DNA of 64,000 bases, from the NCBI GenBank assembly GCA_047967505.1, contig CM106540.1; one strand, 5' to 3'. Positions within the stretch are counted from its first letter, which is position 1; the number at the start of each line of letters is the position of its first letter. This document shows positions 34,690-48,700 of this stretch, piece by piece. This stretch comes from Dipteris shenzhenensis. Taxonomy: Eukaryota; Polypodiophyta; Polypodiopsida; Gleicheniales. The notes beneath the pieces are model-generated. The model did no database searches. It was not told where the DNA came from and saw only the letters and a list, made by a program, of their open reading frames with translations. A program made the translations under genes and the position numbers.

Positions 34690-35638
34690 GTACAACAACC
34701 AATCAGGGCTTACAATCTCAACAAGTTGGGCATTCGGTTCATTGATGATGTGGTGGATATTCATGGGCATATTCTCTCTTTTCCGGCAGCTTGTCAACAA
34801 TACAATCTTGGGATGCATCATAGACCCATATGGAAAGTTATTGCAGATCTCTTACTCCCTTTTGTTCCGATTCCACCATTGGCAGTCAAAGACAGAGGCT
34901 TCAAGATTGGCATCTTCAGTCTTTTATCCTCTCAACCTTTGCATTTATATACTTCCATACAAGCTTATAGATTGATTTTACCTCCTCCATAGATTGCTCA
35001 TCGTGCCAATTCTCTTTGGCATCTGAGTAAGTCTTTTATCTTGGTGGAAAGCAAACTTCAAATTAATATGGAAGTTGAAAATGCCATTAAAGCAGCGACT
35101 CTTTTTCTGGCGATGCATTGTTGGTATTTTTCCAGTGGGACTGAAATTGGCTCAAAGAAGGATTGCCTTTCCTGTTTGTCCAAGATGTCATCATGCTCCA
35201 GAGAGTATTCAGCACTTATTGTGGTTTTGTTCATATTCCAGAGATCTTCTGGACAGGATCACCTATTGTTTCTCTCTTAGATTTCCGACGCACAGGTTCT
35301 CAAGGTTTTTATGGATGTTTGGCAGATTACCAGCTCCTTTGTCCCAGTAGTCTCTTTTCTTCCATTGGATCAGATAATACTGGGCGTTGTGGACCCTCTG
35401 GCTTCAGCAAAATCATGCATTTCTGAATTCATCTCTTCAGCACCCTTATGAGTTCTTCCGAGCCTCATGGCGGCAGTCCTTATATGATGCCTTGCATGAG
35501 GAGGATTTGGATGTCTCTTGCATTGAGCATTTCTTTTACTGTTTCTGATGGATAAGGCATTGGCTCTTTTAAGGAGCCCTGCCCTGTTGTAAAATGGTTG
35601 TTTCATAATATAATGTTCTTAGTTTCACGAAAAAAAAA
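34690..35638 (+). mobile_element. L1 LINE 3' end (zf-RVT region) with poly(A)
   Basis: The + strand reads the C-terminal part of an L1 ORF2: DVVDIHGHILSFPAACQQYN (34726-34992), then FFWRCIVGIFPVGLKLAQRR and the zinc-ribbon PVCPRCHHAPESIQHLLWFC (35075-35350), with a stop and frameshift between. A 3' UTR follows and ends in an A-rich tail (about 35625-35638). This is a 5'-truncated insertion, usual for target-primed reverse transcription. No target duplication was resolved. Confidence 0.8.
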
Positions 35639-35639
35639 G

Positions 35640-35830
35640 TGTATGAATTTGTATGTGTGTGCATATAAGCATGCTTTTACAAGAAAAATGTGACCATGTC
35701 GTTTGTGAACACGCAACTTTTTTTGTAAGCGTACACGCCCATGCATGGATGTGTGCATACATGCATGTGTGCATGCACATGCACACACACATGTGTGCAT
35801 GCACATGCACACACATAATGAATAAAATTG
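35640..35830. repeat. Alternating purine-pyrimidine TG/CATG tract with inverted copies
   Basis: From about 35735 the sequence is dominated by GTGTGCATGCACATGCACAC-type words. A ~26-bp segment is present twice in tandem (about 35765-35815), each nearly its own reverse complement. Such TG/CA sequence favours Z-DNA or cruciform extrusion (established for this class). No gene. Confidence 0.8.
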
Positions 35831-38073
35831 TCATTCTCATTACAAAATACCAAAGATGTCAAACCTAACTAAGGACTATGAGCATCCTATTAGAGTTGTT
35901 TCAATGTGTGTGTGCACGTTATTTTGTCATTTTAATTTCTTTTTTAATATTGCCTCTATATAGCCTAACCTTATTCCACCTTTAAGAATGTTTTTTCATA
36001 AATGTTGCAAGACTCCTCTCCGACAAGTGTTGAAGAGTATGAAGTAGTTGTTTGTTTTGTCCTCCAGTAAAATGCGCGAGGCCATTTGCCCAAATACAAT
36101 GCACATGTCCTCCTAAACCATGCAACCACCATAGAGCCCAAGTCCTAGCGCAACAACCTTGTTTGTTCACATGCATTGCAATCTAATACCAACAAAGACT
36201 AGCCACCCACCGCCCTAGTCATTCTATTGTCTTACCACATTTCCTACGTATATGTTGCAAAGCATAAGTAATAGCATGTTTCTCAAAAATGAAATCACAA
36301 TCATTTATAATACCATTGTGCCCAATTTGCACCAAAATGTCTTGGAAATCTCACTTTCAAAACGATGCATGGCACTTGTAAGGTTCATGACAATTACTAA
36401 CAGGTTTTAAAAACGAGTAACGATTTGTGGAAGTTGTAACCAAAATGGGGACTTTCAAATTTTAAGACGCCCCCCTACTCTTTCTTCCTCTAAATTTGTA
36501 TTTCATCATATCCTCATAGGACATGCTTTTGCAAAAGACTACTCATTAACTTCCATAGCAAAGCCTCTCAAACTCAATTGACCATCTTAAAGAAGCCACC
36601 TATAAAAGCATCATGGGGCTTTAGCTTAGGTGACAAACATAATATTAGGAAACCCCGTACCTCTATGAAAAAGAAGTAAAGGGGGGGGCTGCAAGGGTGT
36701 TGGACCTATTATTAATTCTAAGATAGGCAAGCTAGCCTATAAAACTAATATCTCACAAGGATATCTTTACGTAAAGAGTGCCATAGTTTTTCGTAACCCA
36801 AGGTTCGATACATTTGTGAATAAAGTAAGGATTAAGTATGAATAATCATGTCGGATTTATGACTTGTTGGATTAAGTAATTAAACACTAATCAACAATGA
36901 TTAAAGTTCTTGTGCAAAAAGATAAATTTAATTATTTTATTGACACAAGATAAAAGAGCACTCCATGACAACAAGGTTATATTGGCATGCACAAGTAATG
37001 CCTAAGGAACTAGTGCCCATGATGAGCCATGGTGATCTAGAGAAGTCATGTACAAAGTGGCATTATGCTTTGAGGGCCTCCAACAAAACGTGTCATGAAG
37101 AAGCCTCCTAATCACAATTGATCCAAGGAGGTATGATACTACCGCTTCTGCGTCATTCATGACAAGGTGATGAGATGTCTCAACTCTCGTGTTGGACCAT
37201 CCAAATGAATCTCCTTTCGTTGTGCCAAGTTTTAGCATTCTATAGGATGTCTTTGTAAGCCGTCATAAATTTTATTCTTTGATGAGTCCTAAATTTTTGT
37301 TCCCTGCAAACTTTTTGACCAGACAGTTCTCAAATAAAAATCCCTGCTACACTTCGCACAACCTAGCCAAGTCCAATTTCTCAGACAACTCCAAACCCAA
37401 TTGGTTAAACGCTCCATCAAAATAATGTCAAGTGTTATATATTCAAACACATTACACACAAAAGACAATGAGCTTTAACAAAAAGAGAAAGGAAAGGTTA
37501 AATAGGGGACCATGGGTAGAATTTGAAAGAAATCGGGAGTAAACTTTGACTGAATGTTGTAAATAATGCTAGATATCAATTCATGCGTGTGAAACAATAA
37601 GAATCCCAAAAGGATAACTTGTGACAGGTATATTCATACCTTTTGAACATATCGAATAAGAGTCCAGAGTAAATATTTATGCAACGGAACAATTTATGGG
37701 GTCTTCTTTCAGGCTACAACTTTTGTATTGAAATGCATTTTAACAATCTACCATCTTTGATACAAGGGTAATGGATATAATATCCACTATAGTGTCGACA
37801 TACACATCTCACTGGCCCTGTCACGTGCTGCCATCAAAAGTACAATGTACATTCTTCACAAACAGAGAGTGGCCAATAAATATTATAGCGTGTAAGGGGC
37901 AAGGCAGAAGATTGGAATAAATACATAGGATTTGCATATACAATATGACCTCCAACACAAGATTCGGACACTGCTCCAGAGCGATCAGCTGACAGATTGC
38001 AATGTGCTGTTCCAGGTGGAGGGTAAATTATGGTCGCAGAAAGCCAGTCAGCATCCAAAATCAAGAACGAACA
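35831..38073. other. Region downstream of the TGA gene, no gene recognised
   Basis: AT-rich intergenic sequence. The segment immediately left of 38074 (down to about 37,700) should contain the 3' UTR of the minus-strand TGA gene. A + strand open stretch at 37932-38336 is antisense to the terminal exon and is not a gene. Confidence 0.4.
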
Positions 38074-38220
38074 TTAATCGCGAGGTCGAGCAATCCAAAG
38101 GGAGCTTAGAGCACGCAGACGTGAAAAATAATCCCCCATTGCAAGCAACCCTCTTGCTGCCTGACGAGTTGTTAGAATTCTATGCATCTGCTGTAATGTC
38201 TGCTGTCGTAGATTGTCAGC
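38074..38220 (-). CDS. TGA: TGA gene terminal exon C
   Basis: 147 bp including TAA. Acceptor CTATGGATAG before GCTGAC; the 194-bp intron to exon B (38221-38414) is ordinary. Encodes 48 residues from ADNLRQQTLQQ through RLRALSSLWIARPRD, the invariant end of TGA proteins. It is too short to stand out as an ORF and is masked by a longer antisense frame. Confidence 0.95.
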   Translation of the reverse strand, partial: ADNLRQQTLQQMHRILTTRQAARGLLAMGDYFSRLRALSSLWIARPRD

Positions 38221-41200
38221 CTATCCATAGACGTCAAGTTTCAAGTTGTTCAACATTCAAATCCAGAGACACAATAATCACTCGACACACATCAAAAGTT
38301 TTAAAGGGGGTTCATATTGCGTTAGTAGACAGCTGAACAGAAAGCGCTATCGATACATTGGGACGACTGTGAAGGTCAGCAGCTGAATCTGAAAGGAAGT
38401 TTAAAAAAACTTACCTGCCGTACAAAGTTTTCTAGTGTGCCCAGCTTTCCCATGGCCATGGCCATCTGACCCATATAATTAGCAACATTTGGAGTTCCCA
38501 AGGAGCCAGCTGATAAAGTATCTGCAAGATTCTGCTGAAGGGCTTCCATGCCTTGAGATAATGCATCTTCTGCCTGCTGTGAGGATTGTTGCAATTTGCA
38601 AACAGAAAGTAATTGCTGCTCTGTGAGTGGTTCAAGTTGAGGGATAAGAACCTGGCCAATCAATGCAATACATGCTTAGAACTGCAGATAGTTTAGGCTC
38701 CTCTTTTCAATCTTCTGCATATTCTTTTACTGTATTATTTCAAGCGATAGCAATGTTATGAACACCAAATGTCAATATACAACAGGCTTGTGCAACTCTA
38801 ATGAAAGTGCTTACGAATGCGTTGTTGCCAGATGATGAAATGTTACAGAGAAGCACAGCAAATTTCATCGATTAAAACTCAAAAAATTACTACAGTAAAC
38901 TAAATGAGAGTAAAACAAACCCCCCTAAAAATGACCTACACTTGTCCACCTGATCATACTTGAAAGGAGTACAACTCATTGCCGCTGCCCTGAACTTCCA
39001 TATGTTCTTTTCAGTGGCTAAAATGACCTACACTTGATCCACCTGATCATACTTAAAAGGAGTACAACTCATCACCTGAATGCAGTATTCAATTGTGCAT
39101 TCAATTGTGCTGTACACCTCATGGGATGGATGGGACCATTTAAGAGAATCTGCCTCTTTGCCACATGAATTGACCTCCCTTCTAAGTACTAGAGTAGAGT
39201 ATTTTCAATTTCTAAAAGTCCCCTCTATGTCTGTCTGTACACGTGGGCATGTATGAGGGGGGTGTGTAGGAACATACCCAAACTCATTCTGTTAGAGCAA
39301 AATGGGCACTCCCTTTGTAACGTCATGATAGTCACCCACCAAGTAAAACCACTAACGGGCATGCCTACCGACATCTGTACCCCCACTTGCAGGGCTGGTT
39401 AGAAACTGAGATCTTCAAACAGTGTTTGTTATAACGTGCAGATAATATGATGATGATTTCCAGCCATAGGCCCCTAGCCTAAAAGCTGGTCCTTCCGGTA
39501 TTCCATTCCTCCTAGTCAGAGGCTTCCTTCTACCATCGCCAATTCTCTCAAGCAGCACTGCTTTGTGCTCATGTCCCCAACGTCACCTCCAACTCAAAAG
39601 AAAAATGGTCATACAAAATGTACCTCCTTAAAGACAAATAAGCCCAGCCTCACTCTGCAACACAGGCCGTGGTGCACATTTGACCTTATGCTATTGCTTA
39701 GTGCTAAGAATCCATTGCACACCCACAGGACCAATGGCATTTCTGTCCTTGTGGCTGGAACAGACAAGCCAAAGAGTTCCAATCTGGTTTTGAGCGACTC
39801 TTAATTGGTGTAACTTGTCCAATGTAACAGAATGCAGCAGGCCTCATTTCCAGTATGCCACAGGCCATCCTGAAAGTTTAAAACATAGATACTTGACTGG
39901 ATCCCACTTGATAGCGGTTAGATTACAGCACTGTAGCCTACAAGTACAGAATCCTTGCAAAAATTTAAAGGCAAGATGACTTCCCAGAGCTATAAAAATA
40001 CACCACTGCTCAAGAAATAATTGCTTGTACTGTGGAAACCCCTACAAGCATTCCATGGAGGCAAGCTGAAATGTTGCACGGCATGATAGCGCATGCATGA
40101 AGGGGAAGCCCTCACAAAACTGAAAGGAATAATTTGACCTCCCAAAAGTACAAGAATGTATGCCTCTCAAGAAAGGATTGTGGCCAAACTGCACTCCTTT
40201 GGTTCCAAAATCCTACACCATTGGTTTGTGGTCAATAAAAAAAGGTTAGTTCAGGCATCAGCTCAGCGCCCACTACGAAGTCCCAAATACCCCAATTGGC
40301 AAATGTTTATTAATGGTCCACCTATGACCACATGGAGCCTGCCGGGTTTGCCCTTCTACCACCTCCTTCACATTGGAACTATCCTTCCTAGTTCTTATCC
40401 CCCTATTTATAGACCCATGTTTCTCTCGATGCTCAAATCAATGCTGCCATCGATGAGCATTAGCTTAGAATTTCAGAGTATCTTTCCATATACGAGTTTC
40501 TTATCCCAAGCCCAACCAGAACTACCACAGTTTTGTTTATCAGTTGTTCAATAAGCCCACATCAAACATCCCATTATTTCTTCTAATTGATTCTAGCTAC
40601 TCCCATGATTTATTCTAATTGATTCTAGCTATAACCCAATGGTAAGGCTGATTAGCCCACATGCCATTAGCCACCTTGTAAAGTGTTCTCTGCTTCCTTA
40701 TAAGCAGCTCTCATATTACATCTTTCATAGACCGTCTAGGAGGCAAGGGAGCATCACTAGCAGACTTGATGATACAGATTCTACTATATGCGGATGACAT
40801 AGTCCTCCTGTCATCTTCAGCAGAGGGACAAGACATCTAGATGCCCTAGAGGTGTTCTACAGAGAGAGAGACCTGATGGTTAACCTTGGGAAGACCAAGG
40901 TCATGATCTTCAACACCTCTTACACAGTGCTTCACCGACATAGCTTTACATACCAGAGTCAGCTTGTGGAGATTGTGCAGTCCTACACATACTTAGGTGC
41001 AGTTTTCACAATGCCACTTTACACGATGACCCATGCAGCCAGAGCACGACTCACACGAGAGCATGGTGCTTTGGCCCGACTAGAGCGACAGTGCTCCCAA
41101 GCGCACTTCCAGGATCCACTGACGAAGTGTTGGCTTTTCGACACTCTAGTGAGGCCGACCACCATGTATGCGGCACCTTCTTGGGGGTGTGATATTTCAG

Positions 41201-42671
41201 CAGCAGAATGGAGGAGATTTGAGCCGCTACAGGTGATTATAGGCTCTAGGATAATTTGGAGTAAGCCCTCAGTCCCCCATCAGATAGTACAGGCAGAGTT
41301 TGCCATGACCCCTCTCCAGCTTGATGCCATTTTTCAGACAGTGACTTTCCTCCACAAAGTTTGGGACCTACCTCACGAGAGACTTCCGAGGCTGGCACTA
41401 GAGTCTTCCATACAACTAGCAAAGAGGGGGGTAGGTACAGCATGGTTTGCATGCATCACCACGTGGTTTTCCAATCACGGCATTCAGATGGATCGGCTTC
41501 CCCCGTTTCAGTATAGCATGGATGCATCGATCCCACGGGATGAGATTAACCGCATCATACGGTTAGATCTCCTCCAGCTCCACACATCTCGCACTTGGGG
41601 GGAGGGGGGACTAGGAGTTCCCCACCAAGACCGAGCTCTACTATGACCACTTTCTGAGAGTATCGGAGGATGGGCTCATCATCAAACCTCAGTATCTCGA
41701 GGACAGAGGAGTCTCACACGCACTGAGGATTGCCATTAGACAGATGTAGGTCTCGTCCCATCAGCTGAGAATCAAGGCAGGGAGAGCTGCACGCATACCC
41801 AAAAAGCAACGGACTTGCAGGTTGTGCACGATGGGGGCAGTCGAGAAAGAGGAGCACTTTCTATGTGTCTGCCTAGCTTACTATGAGATCTGAGGGTGCT
41901 ACCAATGCCTTTTTCAGGGAGGGTACGGCTTTGGCCCACTCTCACGACTGACCCACTTCCAGGACCAAGTCTGTATTGGGCTCTACCTGATGGAGATGCG
42001 ATGACACACGGAGGCACTACTACGACATATCAGAGAGCAGCAGCATGGGACCAACGCACCACATGGTACTGAGGTAGACCGAGCGCAGAGACAGGTCACG
42101 GATTCCTAAGCATTTGACTCAGCTCCACGGCACTCTAGGATAGAGGAGGAGGAGCTAGCCGACATGAGAGATATATGGATCAGTGGAGAGAGCCGACACG
42201 GCACTACTAGGCGAGGGACACAGAGACCGTACACGGCGCGATAGACGACCAAAGCACACCCGATCGAGGTTCGACCTTTTTCAGCTCTTCTTAGGGGACA
42301 TCGACCGAGGTGAGGCGTCACTCTTGACAAAGCCCATCGGATCCAGAGATCAAGGAGACCACGCCCTCCACCACCACGGGAGACATCCCGACAGATGCAG
42401 ATACGTGAGCTCTTTGCATCTCATCAAAGAGCCACCATGGAACCTAGATACGTGGAGCCGGTTCATGCACTTGGGACTCTAGCTCTAAGCACTTGATATT
42501 TTCATGCCACCCTCATGCTATTTTGATACTTTTTTGCTATTTTGTACTAGTATAGCATTTTAGTACTCAGCAAGGGCCTTAGTGAGCCCTTTGCCCCGGC
42601 CCACAGTGGTCTGTATGAGTTACTTGATTTCGTACTTTGTCCCATAGGTCCGCGAGGCCTCTTGCGAGCAT

Positions 42672-42714
<43 letters not shown>

Positions 42715-45700
42715 CTATGTGGCCCTAATCTATTACCACAGATGAACTTGCCCTTTTATCACCTGGCCCTCGGGATCATGCACTGGATCCTGAGGTTGCT
42801 ATGCACTCTTGACTATTCTTTAGTGTGTGATAGCCTGTACATCCCAGACATGAACTTGCCCTTTTATCACCTGGCCCTCGGGATCATGCATTGGATCCTC
42901 AGGTGGCTATGCACTCAACATATTGGCAAATGTGTTGCCCAGAATACAGTGTTTGACATACAATGTACAGGGATTGTGTGATTTGCAAAAATGGAGGACC
43001 ATTTGGGTTTATGTCAAGAGATTGCAGCCTGATTAGTGGCCTTGCAAAAGCATAATCAAGATGGTTATGCATGGCAGACTGGGCATTTTGTGGGTACAAT
43101 ATTTTCTATGCCGTTGAGGACTCCTTTTCTAAAGGTGGTTCTTATCGAACATGATCTTCAGCCAGTTGTGGCTCTTAATGACCAGAATGGTCATTGGGTT
43201 ATTATACAATGCCTTGTGCAAAGAGAGATTTTTTAGTTTGCTTCGCTTTATGCTCCACAATCATCACATTCTAGAGCCTTGATCTGGCCAGATATGTTGC
43301 GATATCCTTGGAGGTAAATGTCACCAAGTTGTAAATATTCCAAGTACAAAGTTGGGTTGAGTTTAGTCAACTAAGATTTTCCAACCTCGGTTGGAGAGAT
43401 TTGGTTATAATTAAGGCACCTTGACCATTGGCCAAAGCCCTTTAATTATAGACAGAGAGGGTTGACCATGGTCTGGTCGACCAAAGAAATTAATGTATGT
43501 GCATGTGCATTGGTTCGGGATGCCCACAAAGACTAGGATTTGTCTAGAGATTGTTTTGCATGCAAAAGCTAACAGTTAATGGGTGGCATGATGGTGTGCT
43601 TCATTAAATGGTTGCAACTACCACGACGGGTTAAAATGCCCTACTTCTATGGAGCTAAGGGAGAACCTCACCACAACGTTTGACCATGGGTGTTGGAAGA
43701 CCCCAAAGAGACCAAGCCCATGGCATAAATTTAGTTAGTAACTAGGAAGTTGACATGTGGCACCTGCCAAAATCTTGAAGAGCTGGGTTTACCACTCTCT
43801 CTCTTGTAATCTGTATATGTACAGCAGCTGCTGGCTGTGAGATTTGTAACAGAGAAATTCTCAAGTAATGAAGACCTTTCAAGGGGGGTCCAGCCTGTTG
43901 GTTCTGGGCCCTAGTGTGTGTGTGAGAGAGAGAGAGACAGAGAGACAGAGAGAGACTGAGAAAGAGAGAGAGAGAGGATGAAGGAATTAGTCATCTGATT
44001 TCATGGAAGATTATGGTCGATGAGTTGCATCAGTGGGATTTTTCATGAAGAACGGGACGATTGCATAATATATCCTACGTGAAGGAATCCGCCCCATACT
44101 CAATTGTATTGGTATCAAAGCAAGGCCTGCTCTCTTTCTAAAGAGGGAACGGTCCTTCACCATTGACTACACATGCATAACGAGAGGAACCTTTGGTCAC
44201 TTGCTTGTCGAACAAATCGTGGGATTTCAAGGATATCGTGGGCTCTGCTTTACTATCAATCTCTGATCAAAGAACAAAGAGAGCGCAATAAGATCACGAA
44301 ACAGAACGGATTAACAGTGAACACGAAATTGTTGATCGATCAACTCTTTGTGGATGTAGACTACTGGCGTATGCAAATAGCTGTTTCACAATCCTCGGCA
44401 AGCATAGCACAAACCTCTGCTCCAGTGTGGAGTTCGTAAAGATTGCACATTGAATGCAAAGGCCTCCATAGAAAGTAGTGACGCTCCAATCTCATTGCAA
44501 ATGCCTTATTTGCACCACAAAAAGCATTGACGAGCGGTTGAGTTGCTATGCAAAAAGCCACTGAAGGTCTCAAAGCCCCTTGAAAGGAGATCTGGCGAAG
44601 CGTCTAAGCTGCTAAAGTAGAGGCACACGTACGGCGAGAAAGGTAGCATAGATTGCCTTGTTCGTGTTGGTGGGCTGATACACCGACAAGCAACTCGAAG
44701 GCAACAGCTTGAACCCAAATAGCGCATGAAGTTATCAAATTGCATACGAGAATGTTGTCACCAGGGATGTGAATGTCATGTGCATCTAAACCCGTGGCTA
44801 CACCCGTGGATATTTTGTCCGCGAGGGATTGGCCTAGAGGAAGTGTCTACTTCCTAGAATTCCCTACTGGCCGCGAGGACTAGCCTAGAGGAAGTGTCAC
44901 CTTCCTAGAAGTCCCTAGTTTGATTCCTAGAGCACCCCCTAGGCGCAGCACTAGGGCAAGAGTTGAAGTCATAGATGAGGATGTCCTTGTAAGATCTAGA
45001 GCTGCTGACGCTGCTCCCTGGCTGCCCCATCTGCCTCCCCCTCCGTTGGCTGTGCCCCCCACCATCTCGCCTTCCCCCCGTCATCTTTGCCCCTTCGCCT
45101 CCCCGGCCTTTTCCGCCTCCTCCTCCGCTCCCTCCTCTCCCTCGCCAGCTCTCCTCCCCCGCCTCCTCTCGGCTCCTTCGCCATCTCCTCCGCTCCCTCC
45201 TTCTCTCCTCCCCCCTTCTTTCCTTCGCCTTCTCCTCCGCTCCCTCCTCCTCTTCCGCCGCCCCACAACTTCTTCCACCTCCTCGCCTTCTCATCCCCTC
45301 TCCTCTTCCGCCTTCCGTCGTCCCCCCCTCGCCTCTGACACAGGCTCCCTCCCTCAATCCCTGAACAAGGGGTGGATTTGTTTGATCCCGAAAGGGGGAG
45401 ATAGGTCACACATCTGGCAGTGGTGGAGACCGATCACTCTGCTTGATCCTGCATACAAGATCCTCGCCAAGGTCTTGAGCTTGCGGTTACGGCCCCATCT
45501 TACTGATATCATCCACGACACGCAGACCGGGTTCGTCCAAGAGCGCAGCATCTTGGACAACATCTTCACGTTCTGGGAGGCAGTGGATTGGTCCAGAGAG
45601 GAGTCACAGCCGCTAGCCGTCCTCTTGGATTTTGAGAAGGCCTATTACAGGGCGGAGTGGTCCTTCCTAGAGGGTACTATACGGAGATTGGGTTTCTCAT

Positions 45701-48700
45701 ACAGATGGGTCAGAAGAGTTTCTGCGCTTTATGCGGGGAGCTCTAGTCAGATGCTTATCCGAGGACACGTGGATCAGGCCTTTCCTCTCTCTCGAGGGCT
45801 GCCCACTCACTCCCTTCCTCTTCTTGTTCGTGGTGGCGGAGGCTTTGGGTTATTACTTGAGATCACAAGTCGCAGGCCTCACAAGGTTGAGGCTCCCAAT
45901 CCGACGGGAGGAGGAGCTGCTTGACTCGGAGTTTGCAGATGGCATGGCCTTGTATGTTGAGGGCACCATAGCGAGTTTAGAGAGAGTGAGGGCCGCCCTA
46001 CCTATTTTGCAAGGCCTCAGGTGCACGGATCAACTGGACAAAGTCCATAGGTTTCTTCACAGGCTATGAGGAGACACAAGAGATTGGTGAGTGGGGAAGT
46101 GACTTTGGCTTCAGATGGATACCGCGGGGTTAGACAGCGAGAAACCAAACGACCCATTCTGAAGCTGTACGGGCTGTTCTCCACCTCTAGAGATCATGTT
46201 GTAGATCTTTTAGTCTTTCTCTCCTATTTTTGGCTTCTACACCCGTAAGCCTTGCTATTCCTTCTCTATCCAGCTCTCAAAATCTTTATCCTCACTTTCT
46301 CTCTCTTTTCCTCTTGATTGGAAGCCGAATCTACACCCCTGGGGACCTAAACAGAGGATAAGTGCAAAACAGAGCTTGCCCCTCTGCCATGGACAGCGGG
46401 TATGGATATTCTGACTTCCTTTTGGAGTTCTTTTGTCCTTTTTGAAGTTGATTATTGCTCTTTGTTGTTAGAAGCCCCCTCTTGGCCATTCAGGCTATGA
46501 ATGGACACCCAGTTACAGACGGTGTAACCAGATTGGAGCCACAGGGACAATGTGTGGAATTTTTCCTGTATTGAGGTCATTTGCTCAATGTGAGAACTGT
46601 ATTGAAATTTGATGCATTACCACCCTGAGAGGCCGGTCAGTGGATTGTGGGATTGCAAGACCCTTAGAGGGACAGTTTCGATGTATTTCAAACCTTGAGA
46701 TTGTTTGAGCATTGGTTTTGGACTTGTAGAATGCATTGTCACTCTTGGTTGGACACAGCTGTGAGGAAATGCCTTAGCCTTGCCTGGCAGTTGGGTGTCA
46801 GTGGGTGCACTAAAATTGGATGCATTTTGAAGCCAAGTGTTGGCTTGTGCAGTGGACTGCATGAGAAAGAGATGGCAGCTATCATACATGCTCTTTCTAC
46901 TTGGAAGCATGACCCTTTAGGTGCTGGTTTTTATCCCCAGACGGATCACCAATCCTTGAGGTACTTTCTCACTCAGAGAAAGCTATCAGAAAAGCACATG
47001 CCATGGGCGAACTTGAACTTCCTTTCCAAGTTTCAACCTATACCCCTACAGGATGAACATGTGCAACCATGACATTAGATATTCAAGTATCGTGAGTCAT
47101 GTCCAAGATACTTCAGTCCATACCATGGAGGGGGCTTTGTAGGCCTTTCTATGGGCTATCCATAGGTGCCACTCATTCCTTGGTATGTGCCTTGTAGGCT
47201 AGTTACAGTCAGTTAGGTCAATTGGTACAGTTAGTACATGTACTGCTTAGGACAATTAGGACACCTAGTCCTAACTACTTAGTCCAATCAGGACACGTAC
47301 TGCTTAGTCCAGTCAGGGAATTTAGCCCTAGGGTTTTGTTATGTTGGCTCTCTCTTGGCCTCCATTCTCAGTTTTGCAGCAATTCATTACAGCATCTCGT
47401 TTTTCTCTTTGCCCCTCTATCTCTCTCCCTCTCCACCTAGCATTTAGCATCTTAATCTCTGCCTCCTCCCGCTACCCCTCTCGCTACCTCCTCCCGCTAC
47501 CTCTACTACCCCTCCTGCAACCTCCTCCCGCTACCTCTACTACCCCTCCCGCTACCTCTGCTACCCCCCCGCTACCCCTCTCGCTACCTCTGCTACCTCT
47601 ATTACCCCCTCTCGCTAACTATGCTACCCCCTTCGCTACCCCCTCCGCTACCCCTTGCTAAACCCCTCCGCTACCCCTCGCTAAACCCCCCCGCTACCTC
47701 TGCTACCCCCTCGCTAACCCCCTCCGCTACCCCCGCTACCCCCTCTACTACCCCCTCCGCTAACCCCCTCCGCTACCCCCGCTACCCCCTTGCTACCCCT
47801 CTGCTACCCCTCCGCTACTACCCCGTTTTTTTTTTTCAAAAAAAAAAAAACCCCCGCTCTCAGCTCCGACTTTTTTTTTTTTAAAATTAAAAGAGAGAAG
47901 CAGCTTGGACCTCCTGCAATCCCTTCTTTGCCCACTGTTGTTTCCCCCATAATGAAGGGAACAGGGGGATGAGGACAGGAGACTAGGCGGGAGACCCTAC
48001 AAACCAAATCTGCATACGCGTGGAGATGGGGAAGGGGAACGGTGACAAGGCGAAAAAAAAAAAGCAACTCACTCGGGAGGACTTCAACAAATGCAGCAAC
48101 CGGAGCGGTTTGACAGTGGACAGCACCGCGGCCCAGAAGAAAAGGGCCCACCCAAAGCCCATGCCGCTCACCACATCCTCGACCTCTATGGTTACCACCA
48201 CTATTTCACCACCATCATCCGCCTCATCATCTATGCCACCTCTCTCCTCCCCCTCTCCTGCATCACCATCACAGGTCTCCTCTCCAGTAGCCTCACCACT
48301 GGCCCCACTAGCCACGGCTCCACAGTACTTTCCCCTCGTATCACCTCTACCCTCTCAGTCAGCCACCCTTCAACACCTCGTCCGGCCTTCGCTACTCCTA
48401 CATATCACTCCCCTGCCCATATCATGCTGTCCCCACCCTCAATACAACCTCAGCAGCCCACCTTCATTCCAACCCCTCTCGAGATCCAGTTCCCACCTGA
48501 ACCAAGACATCTTAGGCCCCCGCCAGATGCTTGGGACTCCCTATTGGCTGAGATACACAGCATCCGGGCCCGTCAAGCAGAGCTAACACATTACACCCAG
48601 GAGAAGGCCTGCATTATACAGGAGCAGGGCACCCTTATCCAAAGACTCAGACACGACATCACACAGCTTCGAGAGGAGCTCGGGACGCTCAGAGCAGCGC

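Noticed and set aside
37932-38336. 134-codon + strand open frame
   Set aside because: It is antisense to the terminal TGA exon and intron; the minus-strand motif match is decisive.
44905-45409. Arg/Gly/Glu-rich minus-strand frames (up to 150 codons)
   Set aside because: Reverse of a CT/CCG-rich low-complexity stretch in front of the L1 RT fragment.
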